In this document: positions 42,019 to 49,657 of the stretch, one piece after another
Layout: each line of letters opens with the position of its first letter
How positions within the stretch are numbered: position 1 is the stretch's first letter
NCBI GenBank assembly: GCA_963734365.1
Contig: CAVTGV010000002.1
Span: 124,001 to 188,000 of the forward strand
Direction: 5' to 3'
DNA: 64,000 nucleotides
Origin: JACVRW01 sp963734365
GTDB lineage: Bacteria > Actinomycetota > Thermoleophilia > Solirubrobacterales > Thermoleophilaceae
Position numbers and translations under genes: made by a program
The notes under the pieces: model-generated
The model's input: only the letters and a program-made list of their open reading frames with translations
What the model was told of the DNA's origin: nothing
Databases searched by the model: none

Positions 42019-44571
42019 ATGGCCAAGGTCGCCTTCCGCGGGGTGGCGCAGCGCAAGCTGCGCGCGCTGGTGACGATGCTGGCCGTGCTGCTCGGTGTGG
42101 CCTTCATCGCCGGCAGCTTCGTTCTCACCGACACGATCAACCGGTCGTTCGACGACATCTTCGATCAGGCGTATGAGGGCACCGACGTCGCGATCTCGTC
42201 GAGCACCGCCGTGGAGTCGGAGAACGGAGGCGACGTCCCGCCCTTCTCGGCCCGCTATCTCGATCGCGTGCGTGCGGTCAACGGAGTGGAGAAGGCGGCC
42301 GGCGGGATCTTCTCGGTCGGGCGCTTCGTGGACAAGAAGGGCGACGCGCTCGGCAACAGCTTCGCGCCTCAGTTCATCTCGTCCGTTGCTCCCAAGCCGT
42401 TCGAGACCCTCACTTACACCGAGGGGCGCCCTCCGCGGACCGCGGACGAGGCGTCGCTCGACCAGTCCACCGCGGACCGCGAAAACCTGAAGCCCGGCGA
42501 CACGCTGCGTATTGCGGGCGACGCCGGTGTCAAGTCCTACCGGATCACCGGTATCCAACGGCTGGGCGACACCGCCTCCGGCGGCTCCGGCACGGCGCAG
42601 CTCACGCTCCCCGAGGCCCAGCGCCTGACCGACAAGGAGGGCGAGTTCGACGGGATCTCGGTCAAGGCGGCTTCTGGCGTCTCGCCGCGGCTCCTGAGGG
42701 ACCGCATCGACCGGGTCCTTCCCCCGCGCCTCACCGTCGAGACCGGCACGCAGGCTGCCGAGCGCCAGTCCCAGGACATCAAGGACCAGCTCAGCTTCTT
42801 CCGCATCATCCTGCTGGTGTTCAGCGGGATCACCCTGCTGGTGGGCAGCTTCCTGATCTTCAACATCTTCTCGATCACGGTCGCCCAGCGGATCCGGGAG
42901 TTCGGATTGCTGCGCACGCTTGGGGCCTCGCGCGGTCAGATCCTGCGCGGGACCATTTTCGAGGCCACGCTGCTCGGGCTCGTGGGCTCACTGCTCGGAG
43001 TGCCCGCCGGTCTGGGCATCGCCGTGGGCCTCAACGCTCTGTTCAAGTCCTTCGGCATCGACCTGCCCAACACGGGCACCGTCGTCGAGACGCGCACGAT
43101 CATCGTGGCCCTGGTGATCGGGCTGGGTGTCACGCTCGCCTCCGCGTTGGTGCCGGCGGTGCGCGCCACCCGGGTGTCGCCGATGGCGGCGCTCCAGGAG
43201 GCGGAGCTTCCCGAGAGCCGCGCGCGCGGACGCGTGTTCACCGCCGTGGCCGTGCTGATGACGGTGGCCGGGGTGGCGCTCGCCTGCCTCGGCATCTTCG
43301 GCGTGGTGTCGGACTCGAACGCCGCCGCGGGCGTGGTGGGACTCGGAGCGGTGCTCACGCTCTTCGGCGTGGCGATGTTCAGCCCGCGGCTGGTACGCCC
43401 GCTGGCCTCGCTCATCGGCTGGCCGCTGGAGCGGCTGCGCGGGCTCACCGGACGCCTGGCGCGCGAGAACTCCGTGCGCAAGCCGGGCCGCACCGCGGTC
43501 ACGGCCGGCGCACTCATGATCGGGCTCGCGGTGGTGGTGTTCGTGACCGTGTTCGCCGCCGGGATCAGCGCCTCGGTGGGCAACGCGATCGATCGCAACT
43601 TCCAGGGCGACCTGGTGCTGCAGAACAGCGACGGGTTCTCGCCGATCAGCCCGGGGGCCGCCCGCGTGGCGCGGCAGGTGCCCGACGTGCAGACGGTCTC
43701 GTCGCTCAGCTTCGCCGGGGGCAAGTACCAGGGGAACACCGTCAACGTCTCGGGCGTCGACCCGGCCAACGTGCGCGATGTGCTGTCACTGGACTGGAAG
43801 CAGGGCTCGCCCCAGACGCTGTCCTCGCTCACCGGCGGCCAGGCAGTGGCGGACGACGCCTGGGCGAAGTCGAAGGACCTCGATGTGGGCGACCGGATCA
43901 GCGTTCGCACTCCGCTCGAGCGCACCGCCACCTACACCATCGAGGGCACGGTCAAGGACAACGCCGACCTGCTCGGCAACTTCGTGGTGCCCGAGCAGCA
44001 GCTGCGCACGGAGTTCGGCACCCGCGAGCCCAGCCTCACCTTCGTGCGGCTCACCAAGGGCGCCGACGCCGACGCCGTCCAGAGGCAGATCAAGACCGCC
44101 GTGGAGCGGCGCTTCCCCACGGTGGACACGCTCAACCAGCAGGAGCTCAAGGACAACCAGGAAGAGCAGATCCAGCAGGTGGTAGCCCTCTTCTACGTCC
44201 TGCTCGCGCTGGCCATCGTGATCTCGCTGCTCGGGATCATCACCACGCTGGCGCTCTCGATTCACGAGCGCACGCGGGAGCTGGGCATGCTGCGGGCGGT
44301 GGGCATGTCGCGCCGCCAGGTGCGCAGCCTGGTGCGCTACGAGTCGGTGATCACGGCGCTGATCGGGGCGATCCTCGGCACGATCCTGGGTGTGATCTTC
44401 GCCGCGCTCGTGTCCCGCCCGCTGGCGGACGAGGGCTTCGAGCTGGCCTACCCGATAGGCACTCTGCTCATCCTGCTCGTGCTGGCCGCCCTGGCCGGGG
44501 TGCTGGCGGCGATCTGGCCGGCCCGCCGGGCGGCGCGCCTCGACATCCTGCAGGCGCTCGCGTACGAGTAG
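42019..44571 (+). CDS. FtsX-like ABC transporter permease (MacB type, duplicated)
   Basis: The 850-residue membrane protein has an N-terminal helix (ALVTMLAVLLGVAFIAGSFV) and a ~200-residue periplasm-like MacB_PCD domain. Three helices with the FtsX motif REFGLLRTLGASRGQILRG follow. A second copy of the same unit ends in RTRELGMLRAVGMSRRQVRS and three last helices. This is the usual actinobacterial 10-helix 'double' permease. With the ATPase it may move lipoproteins, peptides or lipids out of the membrane. The hairpin repeat directly after the stop probably terminates the operon. Confidence 0.93.
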   Translation: MAKVAFRGVAQRKLRALVTMLAVLLGVAFIAGSFVLTDTINRSFDDIFDQAYEGTDVAISSSTAVESENGGDVPPFSARYLDRVRAVNGVEKAAGGIFSVGRFVDKKGDALGNSFAPQFISSVAPKPFETLTYTEGRPPRTADEASLDQSTADRENLKPGDTLRIAGDAGVKSYRITGIQRLGDTASGGSGTAQLTLPEAQRLTDKEGEFDGISVKAASGVSPRLLRDRIDRVLPPRLTVETGTQAAERQSQDIKDQLSFFRIILLVFSGITLLVGSFLIFNIFSITVAQRIREFGLLRTLGASRGQILRGTIFEATLLGLVGSLLGVPAGLGIAVGLNALFKSFGIDLPNTGTVVETRTIIVALVIGLGVTLASALVPAVRATRVSPMAALQEAELPESRARGRVFTAVAVLMTVAGVALACLGIFGVVSDSNAAAGVVGLGAVLTLFGVAMFSPRLVRPLASLIGWPLERLRGLTGRLARENSVRKPGRTAVTAGALMIGLAVVVFVTVFAAGISASVGNAIDRNFQGDLVLQNSDGFSPISPGAARVARQVPDVQTVSSLSFAGGKYQGNTVNVSGVDPANVRDVLSLDWKQGSPQTLSSLTGGQAVADDAWAKSKDLDVGDRISVRTPLERTATYTIEGTVKDNADLLGNFVVPEQQLRTEFGTREPSLTFVRLTKGADADAVQRQIKTAVERRFPTVDTLNQQELKDNQEEQIQQVVALFYVLLALAIVISLLGIITTLALSIHERTRELGMLRAVGMSRRQVRSLVRYESVITALIGAILGTILGVIFAALVSRPLADEGFELAYPIGTLLILLVLAALAGVLAAIWPARRAARLDILQALAYE

Positions 44572-44605
44572 GGTCGTGCGCACCCGGCCAAGCCGGGTGC
44601 TTCGC
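44572..44605 (+). terminator. Hairpin repeat copy 1 after the permease gene
   Basis: CACCCGGC and GCCGGGTG pair around a short loop; the 34-bp unit starts at the base after the permease stop. The same unit, differing at one loop base, recurs at 45038-45071 after the VOC gene. Probably an intrinsic terminator-like hairpin, copied to both ends of the VOC gene. Confidence 0.65.
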
Positions 44606-44622
44606 GGTAGGGTCGCGGCCGG

Positions 44623-45036
44623 ATGAGCGACCAGCGCGCGATTCCGGTGTCGGGTGTGTCCGAGCTCGTGCTCGAGGTGGTGGACCTCGAGGCGTCGGAG
44701 CACTTCTACTCGGAGGTCCTCGGGTTGCCGGTGGTGGAGCGCTGGCCCGACCGTGAGGCCGTGTGGGTGATGGCGGGCGATCGCACCCGCATCGGGCTCT
44801 GGCGGCCCCAGGTGGGCCTGGCCGGAGGGCGCGGCGGAGTGCACGTGCACTTCGCGATGAAGATCGCCGAGGCCGACTTCGACGCCGCGGTGGCGGCCCT
44901 GCGCGAGCGCGGTCAAGAGGTGGAGGTGCTGCGCTTCGGCGAGAGCCACGGCCGGGCGGCGTACGTGGACGACCCGGACGGCAACGTCGTGGAGCTGTGG
45001 ACCTGGGACGTGGGAGAGCACCTGCTGTCGGACTAA
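44623..45036 (+). CDS. VOC-superfamily (glyoxalase/dioxygenase-fold) protein
   Basis: The 137-residue protein has two beta-alpha-beta-beta-beta units: SELVLEVVDLEASEHFYSEV then GLPVVERW, and GGVHVHFAMKIAEADFDAAV then YVDDPDGNVVELWTWD. Metal ligands can be assigned to the HVHF His and the VVELW Glu. The family includes glyoxalase I, methylmalonyl-CoA epimerase, fosfomycin-modifying enzymes and dioxygenases; the sequence does not decide among them. MeaB follows, which makes an epimerase-like role worth considering, but the epimerase-specific motifs are not seen. Confidence 0.85.
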   Translation: MSDQRAIPVSGVSELVLEVVDLEASEHFYSEVLGLPVVERWPDREAVWVMAGDRTRIGLWRPQVGLAGGRGGVHVHFAMKIAEADFDAAVAALRERGQEVEVLRFGESHGRAAYVDDPDGNVVELWTWDVGEHLLSD

Positions 45037-45037
45037 T

Positions 45038-45071
45038 GGTCGTGCGCACCCGGCCGAGCCGGGTGCTTCGC
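45038..45071 (+). terminator. Hairpin repeat copy 2 after the VOC gene
   Basis: This is the 34-bp unit seen at 44572-44605, with one change in the loop (AAG to GAG); the stem CACCCGGC/GCCGGGTG is kept. It begins one base after the VOC stop codon. The identical placement after two consecutive genes suggests duplication of an intergenic unit together with a gene boundary. Confidence 0.65.
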
Positions 45072-45091
45072 CGGGCTAGAGTTGCCGCTCG

Positions 45092-46057
45092 ATGCCGGCC
45101 CCCGGACGCACCGCCGCGGACCTCGCCGAGCGCCTGCTCGCGGGCGACAAGCGCGCTCTGGCACGGGCGATCTCGCTGGTGGAGAACGACGATCCCGAGG
45201 GCTGGCGGCTCGTGCGCGAGGTCTACCCGAGCACCGGCCGGGCTGCGGTGGTGGGCTTCACCGGGCCGCCGGGCGTGGGCAAGTCCACGATCATCGCCCG
45301 GCTCGTGGAGGGCGCCCGGGCGCGCGACCGCCAGGTGGCCGTGCTGTCGATCGACCCGAGCTCGCCCTTCACCCAGGGAGCGCTCTTGGGGGACCGCATC
45401 CGGCTGGCCGACCACTTCCTGGACCCCGGCGTCTACATCCGCTCGATGGCGAGCCGCGGCTCGCTCGGAGGCCTGTCCGAGGCCACGCTGCAGGCGGCGC
45501 TGTTGATGGACGCCTCCGGCAAGGACGACGTGTTCCTGGAGACCGTCGGCGTGGGTCAGGCCGAGGTGGACATCATCGACCACGCCGACACGATCGTGCT
45601 CGCGCTGATGCCCGGCTCGGGCGACTCGATCCAGGCGCTCAAGGCGGGTGTGATGGAGATCCCCGACGTGATCGTCGTGAACAAGTCCGACCACCCCCTC
45701 ACGGACACGATGGTGCGGGAGATACGCGGCGTGCTCTCGCTGGGGCCCCAGGAGGGCTGGCGGGTGCCGATCGTGAAGGCCGAGGCGACCCGCAATGAGG
45801 GAATCGACGAGCTAGCCGAGAAGATCGCCGAGCACCGCGAGTTCATCGAGAAGGAGGGGACGCTCGCCGAGCGCCGCCGGCGCAACCTGCTCAACGAGGT
45901 GATCGCGCTGGCCGCCGCGCGGATGCGCCGCGGGCTCGAGGCCCGCGTTCGGAGCGACGACTCGGTACAGGAGCTGCTCGATGAGGTGGTGGCCCGGCGA
46001 CTCGACCCCGCCAGTGCCGCGGCCACGCTCCTCGAAAAAGACGCGTCCTCCGACTAG
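45092..46057 (+). CDS. meaB: MeaB/ArgK-family GTPase chaperone of methylmalonyl-CoA mutase
   Basis: G3E-type GTPase, 321 residues, that loads and protects the B12 cofactor of methylmalonyl-CoA mutase or a related acyl-CoA mutase. It has Walker A GFTGPPGVGKSTIIARLVEG, then VLSIDPSSPFTQGALLGDRI, the switch region SMASRGSLGGLS, VFLETVGVGQAEVDI and the guanine motif VVNKSD, all invariant in MeaB. No mutase gene is in the window. The C-terminal helix pair (LLNEVIALAAARMRRGLE) is the dimerisation arm. The CHAD gene lies 16 bp downstream. Confidence 0.94.
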   Translation: MPAPGRTAADLAERLLAGDKRALARAISLVENDDPEGWRLVREVYPSTGRAAVVGFTGPPGVGKSTIIARLVEGARARDRQVAVLSIDPSSPFTQGALLGDRIRLADHFLDPGVYIRSMASRGSLGGLSEATLQAALLMDASGKDDVFLETVGVGQAEVDIIDHADTIVLALMPGSGDSIQALKAGVMEIPDVIVVNKSDHPLTDTMVREIRGVLSLGPQEGWRVPIVKAEATRNEGIDELAEKIAEHREFIEKEGTLAERRRRNLLNEVIALAAARMRRGLEARVRSDDSVQELLDEVVARRLDPASAAATLLEKDASSD

Positions 46058-46073
46058 GACTAGCCTCCCGGCC

Positions 46074-47000
46074 GTGAGCGATTCCCGCGCGTATCGCCTG
46101 AGGCCCGACGAGCCGCTGCCGGAGGGCATCGCCCGGGTGGCGCGCGGCCGCATCGACCACGCGATCGACGAGCTGAGCGGCGCGACCGACAGTCCGGCTG
46201 AGGAGGCCGTCCACACCGCTCGCAAGGACATCAAGAAGCTGCGGGCGCTGCTGCGCCTGATCCGGAGCGAGCTCGGCAAGGACACCTTCCGGCGCGAGAA
46301 CGGCACGTTGCGGGCCGCCGCGGCCGAGCTCGCGGGAACACGCGACGCCGACGTGATGGTGGCCACGATCGACACCCTCGGCTTGGAGCCGACGGTGGCC
46401 GGGCCGCTGCGGCAGGCGCTCGAGGCTCACCGGCTGCGCACCGGCGGCGGCGTGGTGGGGCAGGCCGGGGCCCGGGCCGCCGAGCTACTGGGCGACGTGC
46501 GCGCCCGCGTTTCGAGCTGGCCGCTCGAAGGAAGCGGCTTCGAGGCGCTCGAGCCGGGCCTGCGGCGCACGTACCGCCGCGGGCGGCGGGCGTACCGGGC
46601 GCAGCGCAAGGAGGTGAGCGTCGAGGGGCTGCACGAGTGGCGCAAGCGGGCCAAGGAGCTCTGGTACGACCACTCGCTGCTCGAGTTCGTGTGGAAGCCG
46701 GTGATGTCGAGCGTCGCCGACCAGGCCCACGACCTGTCCGACCGTCTGGGCGACGACCACGACCTCGCGCTCCTGCTCGACTGGGCGCGGGAGAACGCCG
46801 AGGCGCCGCCGGAGCTGGTGGCGGCGGTGGCGAGCCGGCGGGCGGCGCTCCAGGCCGACGCGTTCGAACTGGGCGCCCGCCTCTACGCGGACCGGCCGCG
46901 CGCCTTCGTCGAGCGGCTCGAGCGCTGGTGGGATGCCTCCGCGGCCGAGCAGTCGGCGCACAGCCCGGTGAGCACCAGCTCCGCAGCCGCCGGCCGGTAG
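46074..47000 (+). CDS. CHAD-domain protein
   Basis: The 308-residue all-helical protein carries conserved His residues in charged helices: EEAVHTARKDIKKLRALLRL, GTRDADVMVATI, VEGLHEWRKRAKELWYDH and LGDDHDLALLLDWA. These are the two four-helix halves of the CHAD fold, which binds polyphosphate through basic and His side chains. There is no CYTH domain here. The GTG at 46074 gives the usual N-terminus (YRLRPDEPLPEGIARVA). The last 118 bp overlap the 3' end of the convergent Fur gene; the domain itself ends about where the overlap begins. Confidence 0.9.
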   Translation: MSDSRAYRLRPDEPLPEGIARVARGRIDHAIDELSGATDSPAEEAVHTARKDIKKLRALLRLIRSELGKDTFRRENGTLRAAAAELAGTRDADVMVATIDTLGLEPTVAGPLRQALEAHRLRTGGGVVGQAGARAAELLGDVRARVSSWPLEGSGFEALEPGLRRTYRRGRRAYRAQRKEVSVEGLHEWRKRAKELWYDHSLLEFVWKPVMSSVADQAHDLSDRLGDDHDLALLLDWARENAEAPPELVAAVASRRAALQADAFELGARLYADRPRAFVERLERWWDASAAEQSAHSPVSTSSAAAGR

Positions 47001-47362
47001 CCGCGGCGCCGGGCGGCGCGCACCACCGGGGCCACGTCGAGCGGTGCGTCCACGTCCTCCACCGCCCCGCAGCGTGAGCACACGAGGTGATGATGCTCAT
47101 CGGTGCGAGGGTCCCAGAGGGAGGCGCCCGTGCCCGCTGCCAGCCGCCGCACCATGCCCAGCTCCTCGAACAGCTCGAGCGCCGCGTAGACGGTCGGCAG
47201 CGACGCGTTGGGGAGCGACACAGCCACGCTGTCCAGCACCTGCTCGGCCGTCACGTGCCGGCCGACGTCGCGCAGCGCCCGGTGGATGAGGACACGCTGG
47301 GGGGTCACGCGCATGCCCCGCTCGTGGAGGGCCTGGATCAGAGTGTCGTCCGCTGTTGTCAT
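46883..47362 (-). CDS. Fur-family metal-responsive transcriptional regulator
   Basis: The 159-residue protein has a winged helix (MRVTPQRVLIHRAL ... NASLPTVYAALELFEELGMV). Metal-site elements are DEHHHLVCSRCGAVEDVD and a second CxxC in LTGLCADC, which forms the structural zinc site. The length fits Fur/PerR/Zur; the class cannot be fixed. It is divergent from a VIT-type metal transporter gene over a 34-bp AT-rich gap, so it most likely represses that gene and itself. About 24 C-terminal residues beyond the zinc site are Ser/Arg-rich, probably disordered, and overlap the CHAD gene. Confidence 0.92.
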   Translation of the reverse strand: MTTADDTLIQALHERGMRVTPQRVLIHRALRDVGRHVTAEQVLDSVAVSLPNASLPTVYAALELFEELGMVRRLAAGTGASLWDPRTDEHHHLVCSRCGAVEDVDAPLDVAPVVRAARRRGYRPAAAELVLTGLCADCSAAEASHQRSSRSTKARGRSA

Positions 47363-47396
47363 TAGGCAACCCTTACTTTAAATCATTTGCCATAGT
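47363..47396. promoter_or_regulatory. AT-rich operator/promoter between the Fur and VIT genes
   Basis: The 34-bp gap is strikingly AT-rich compared with its surroundings. It holds an inverted repeat GGCAA...TTGCC around CCCTTACTTTAAATCAT. Position and composition suit a Fur-type box shared by both start sites. The exact box was not matched to a consensus. Confidence 0.55.
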
Positions 47397-47909
47397 ATGT
47401 CCATGACGTCAGCGACTCAGCTCCTGGATCGCCTGCGCGCCACGGACGACCGGCGGCTCGCCCTGCAGGTGGTGCAGCCCGGACTGATCGGCCTGATCGA
47501 CGGAACCATCTCCACGCTGGCGCCGATCTTCGCGACCGCCTACCTCGCCGGCTCACGCGAGGCGCTCTTGGTGGGCGTGGCCGCGGCGCTTGGCGCCGCC
47601 ATCAGCATGGGCCTGTCGGAGGGGCTCTCCGATGACGGCTCGCTCACGGGCCGCGGCAGCTCACTCACGCGCGGTTGGATCACCGGCGGGGCCACGTTCG
47701 TGGGCGGCTCGCTGCACGCACTGCCCTTCCTCATCGCCGACGTCGACCGGGCGCTCACGCTCGCCTACGGGGTGGTGGCGGTGGAGCTGGTGCTGATCGC
47801 CTGGATCAGGCGCCGCTTCATGCGGGTGTCACTCACGCGCTCGCTGATCCAGGTGACGCTGGGCGGCGTGATCGTGGCGACCGTGGGCGTCGTGATCGGA
47901 AACGCCTAG
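47397..47909 (+). CDS. VIT1/CCC1-family metal transporter (rubrerythrin-type membrane domain)
   Basis: The 170-residue membrane protein has about five helices. It starts with RLALQVVQPGLIGLIDGTIS and TLAPIFATAYLAG, then GAAISMGLSEGLSDDG (the acidic metal-path segment), and later ITGGATFVGGSLHALPFL. These match VIT/MbfA-type exporters of iron or manganese. It lacks the long soluble domain between helices seen in plant VIT1. Control by the divergent Fur-family gene supports a role in removing excess metal. The ATG at 47397 is closest to the operator; a second ATG at 47403 is possible. Confidence 0.88.
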   Translation: MSMTSATQLLDRLRATDDRRLALQVVQPGLIGLIDGTISTLAPIFATAYLAGSREALLVGVAAALGAAISMGLSEGLSDDGSLTGRGSSLTRGWITGGATFVGGSLHALPFLIADVDRALTLAYGVVAVELVLIAWIRRRFMRVSLTRSLIQVTLGGVIVATVGVVIGNA

Positions 47910-47913
47910 GTCA

Positions 47914-48255
47914 CTAGCTCGACTCGTCGCGCTCGGCCACGAGCCGCCTGGGCGCCGCCAGACGCCACGCGTCCTCGAGCACCTCGGCCAGCTCGTCCTC
48001 GTCGATGTTCTCGAGCCTCACCAGGAAGTAGCCGTAACCCTCGTAGTGCCGGGTCTCGAAGAAGACCTCCGGCTCGGCCTCCATCAAGAGCCGCTTCTCG
48101 CCCTTGTCGACCTTCGCCACCAGCACCGTGTCCCCGTCGCGCAGGCGGGCGAAGAACTTGCCTCGAACCTTCCACGAGGGCGTTCCGTAAGAGGTGCCCT
48201 CGTCGGTGTCGGGAAGGTCCTCGATGATGCGGCGAACCGTGCTCGCGTCGGACAT
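47914..48255 (-). CDS. MmcQ/YjbR-family protein
   Basis: The 113-residue protein matches the YjbR (DUF419) fold, a double-wing DNA-binding-like fold of unclear biological role. It shows TSYGTPSWKVRGKFFARL, then a beta-strand with LVAKVDKGEKRLLMEAEPEV, and a final helix DELAEVLEDAWRLAAPRRL. It is convergent with the VIT gene and lies 4 bp beyond its stop. Small, acidic and soluble. Confidence 0.85.
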   Translation of the reverse strand: MSDASTVRRIIEDLPDTDEGTSYGTPSWKVRGKFFARLRDGDTVLVAKVDKGEKRLLMEAEPEVFFETRHYEGYGYFLVRLENIDEDELAEVLEDAWRLAAPRRLVAERDESS

Positions 48256-48265
48256 CTCGGCCAGA

Positions 48266-49645
48266 TTAGTGCGGCGAGCCGCTCTCCACGGTTCTCGACC
48301 TGCGCAGCTCGAGCAGGACCAGGGCGGCCACTCCGGCTCCGATGGCGCCCGCGAGCAGGAACGGCCAGGCGCTGTCGCTCTTGAACTGGGGAAGCAGGTC
48401 CGTGAGCGGACCGAACGGAGCCCGGGGACGGTCGCCCACCAGCGAAGCGGAGCCCCAGCGCACGTCTACGTAGAGCCACACCGAAGCCGCGAGGGTCAGT
48501 GCGGCCAGCAGCATCCCGACCCGCGGCAGGTGCCTCAGCCCCCAGGCCACGAGGGGAATGGCGAGGAACAGAGCGGCCACCAGATGGCGCGCGGGGAACC
48601 AGAAGCCGAACATCGTCGGCGCGAGAAAGGCGGCCAGCGCCAGCTGCACGCCGAGCACGGCGGCGCAGAGGTCGCCGGTCAGCTCGATCTCGCGCAGCTG
48701 GGGCACGGCGCGCGCCAGGCGCTCCCGATGCGAGCGCCACAGCCACCACAGGCCTCCGAAGGCCAGCAGGAAGACCGGCGCCCAGCGCAGCAGCCCGTAG
48801 CCGCGGTCGATGAACAACGCGACCAGGCGGTAGCTGCGCTCGGCGTAGCCGACGGGGAAGGTGGCGCCCGTGGCGCTCACGCCGGGGGCGTTCGCGGCGT
48901 ATTGGGTGGGCCCGCTGAAGAGGGCCTCGTTGATGCCCACACAGAGGGCGAGGCTGAACAGCGACAGCTCAACCGAGCCGATCGCGAGCGTCCGCCGGCG
49001 TGACCGCCAGAGCGGGCGGGCGGCGAAGAAGCCCACCACGAGGCCGGCGGGCACGAACCTCATACCCAGCCAGGGGAGCAGGCCCAGCAGTGCGAAGCAG
49101 ACGACGGCATTGCGGCGACCCGGGCGCGAGTCGAGGCGCACCGCCATCAACGCCGCGCCCGCCAGCGCGGTGCCGGCGGCCGCTTCGGGGTAGACGGCGG
49201 TGGCGTAGGCGAGCAGGGGCGGCGACAGACCCACCGCGGCCGCGGCGCCGAGCGCCCAGGGGTCGGGCACCACTCGCAACGCGAGCCGGTAGGCGAGCAC
49301 GATCCCGAGGGCGGTGATCGCGGCGAGGAAGAGCTCGACTGCGGTCGCGCCGCCCACCGCGTAGGCGGGTGCGATGAGCAGCGGGAAGCCGGCGCCGATC
49401 GGCTCGTTGAGCCGCCCCTCGGTGCGCCGGCCCTTGCGCTCGAGCTCGTAGGGGTAGAAGTCCTCGTACGCGCGCGCGACGTACTCGTCGCGCACGTCCA
49501 CGTCGCCGTCGTCGACCACCGACTTCGCGGCGAGCAGATAGTGGGGCTCGTCCCCGCCGTAGTCGGAGGCGCCGAAGGCGTGGAGCCCGAGCGTGGCCGC
49601 GTAGGCGGCCGCGAGCAAGAGCCACAGGGCGACGCTTCGCCGCAC
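48266..49645 (-). CDS. GT-C fold polytopic glycosyltransferase-like membrane protein
   Basis: The 459-residue protein has about ten hydrophobic segments. The first extracytoplasmic loop carries DYGGDEPHYLLAAKS, where the acidic pair matches the Asp/Glu motif of GT-C enzymes (PMT/ArnT/GT83 group) that use polyprenyl-phosphate sugars. The second loop has RLNEPIGAGFPLL, close to the GYPLL segment of that family. The C-terminal helices are followed by a short basic tail. It probably transfers a sugar to lipid or protein outside the membrane. The acceptor is unknown. It lies 13 bp downstream of the acyl-CoA dehydrogenase stop-side end. Confidence 0.75.
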   Translation of the reverse strand: MRRSVALWLLLAAAYAATLGLHAFGASDYGGDEPHYLLAAKSVVDDGDVDVRDEYVARAYEDFYPYELERKGRRTEGRLNEPIGAGFPLLIAPAYAVGGATAVELFLAAITALGIVLAYRLALRVVPDPWALGAAAAVGLSPPLLAYATAVYPEAAAGTALAGAALMAVRLDSRPGRRNAVVCFALLGLLPWLGMRFVPAGLVVGFFAARPLWRSRRRTLAIGSVELSLFSLALCVGINEALFSGPTQYAANAPGVSATGATFPVGYAERSYRLVALFIDRGYGLLRWAPVFLLAFGGLWWLWRSHRERLARAVPQLREIELTGDLCAAVLGVQLALAAFLAPTMFGFWFPARHLVAALFLAIPLVAWGLRHLPRVGMLLAALTLAASVWLYVDVRWGSASLVGDRPRAPFGPLTDLLPQFKSDSAWPFLLAGAIGAGVAALVLLELRRSRTVESGSPH

Positions 49646-49657
49646 GAGCGCTTGGGC

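Noticed and set aside
45092..46057. Reading the VOC gene as methylmalonyl-CoA epimerase because MeaB follows
   Set aside because: The VOC sequence lacks a clear epimerase-type match and is separated from meaB by its own hairpin; proximity alone is not enough.
48194..49003. Plus-strand open frame opposite the GT-C membrane gene
   Set aside because: Antisense shadow, rich in Gln/His/Arg and without a domain.
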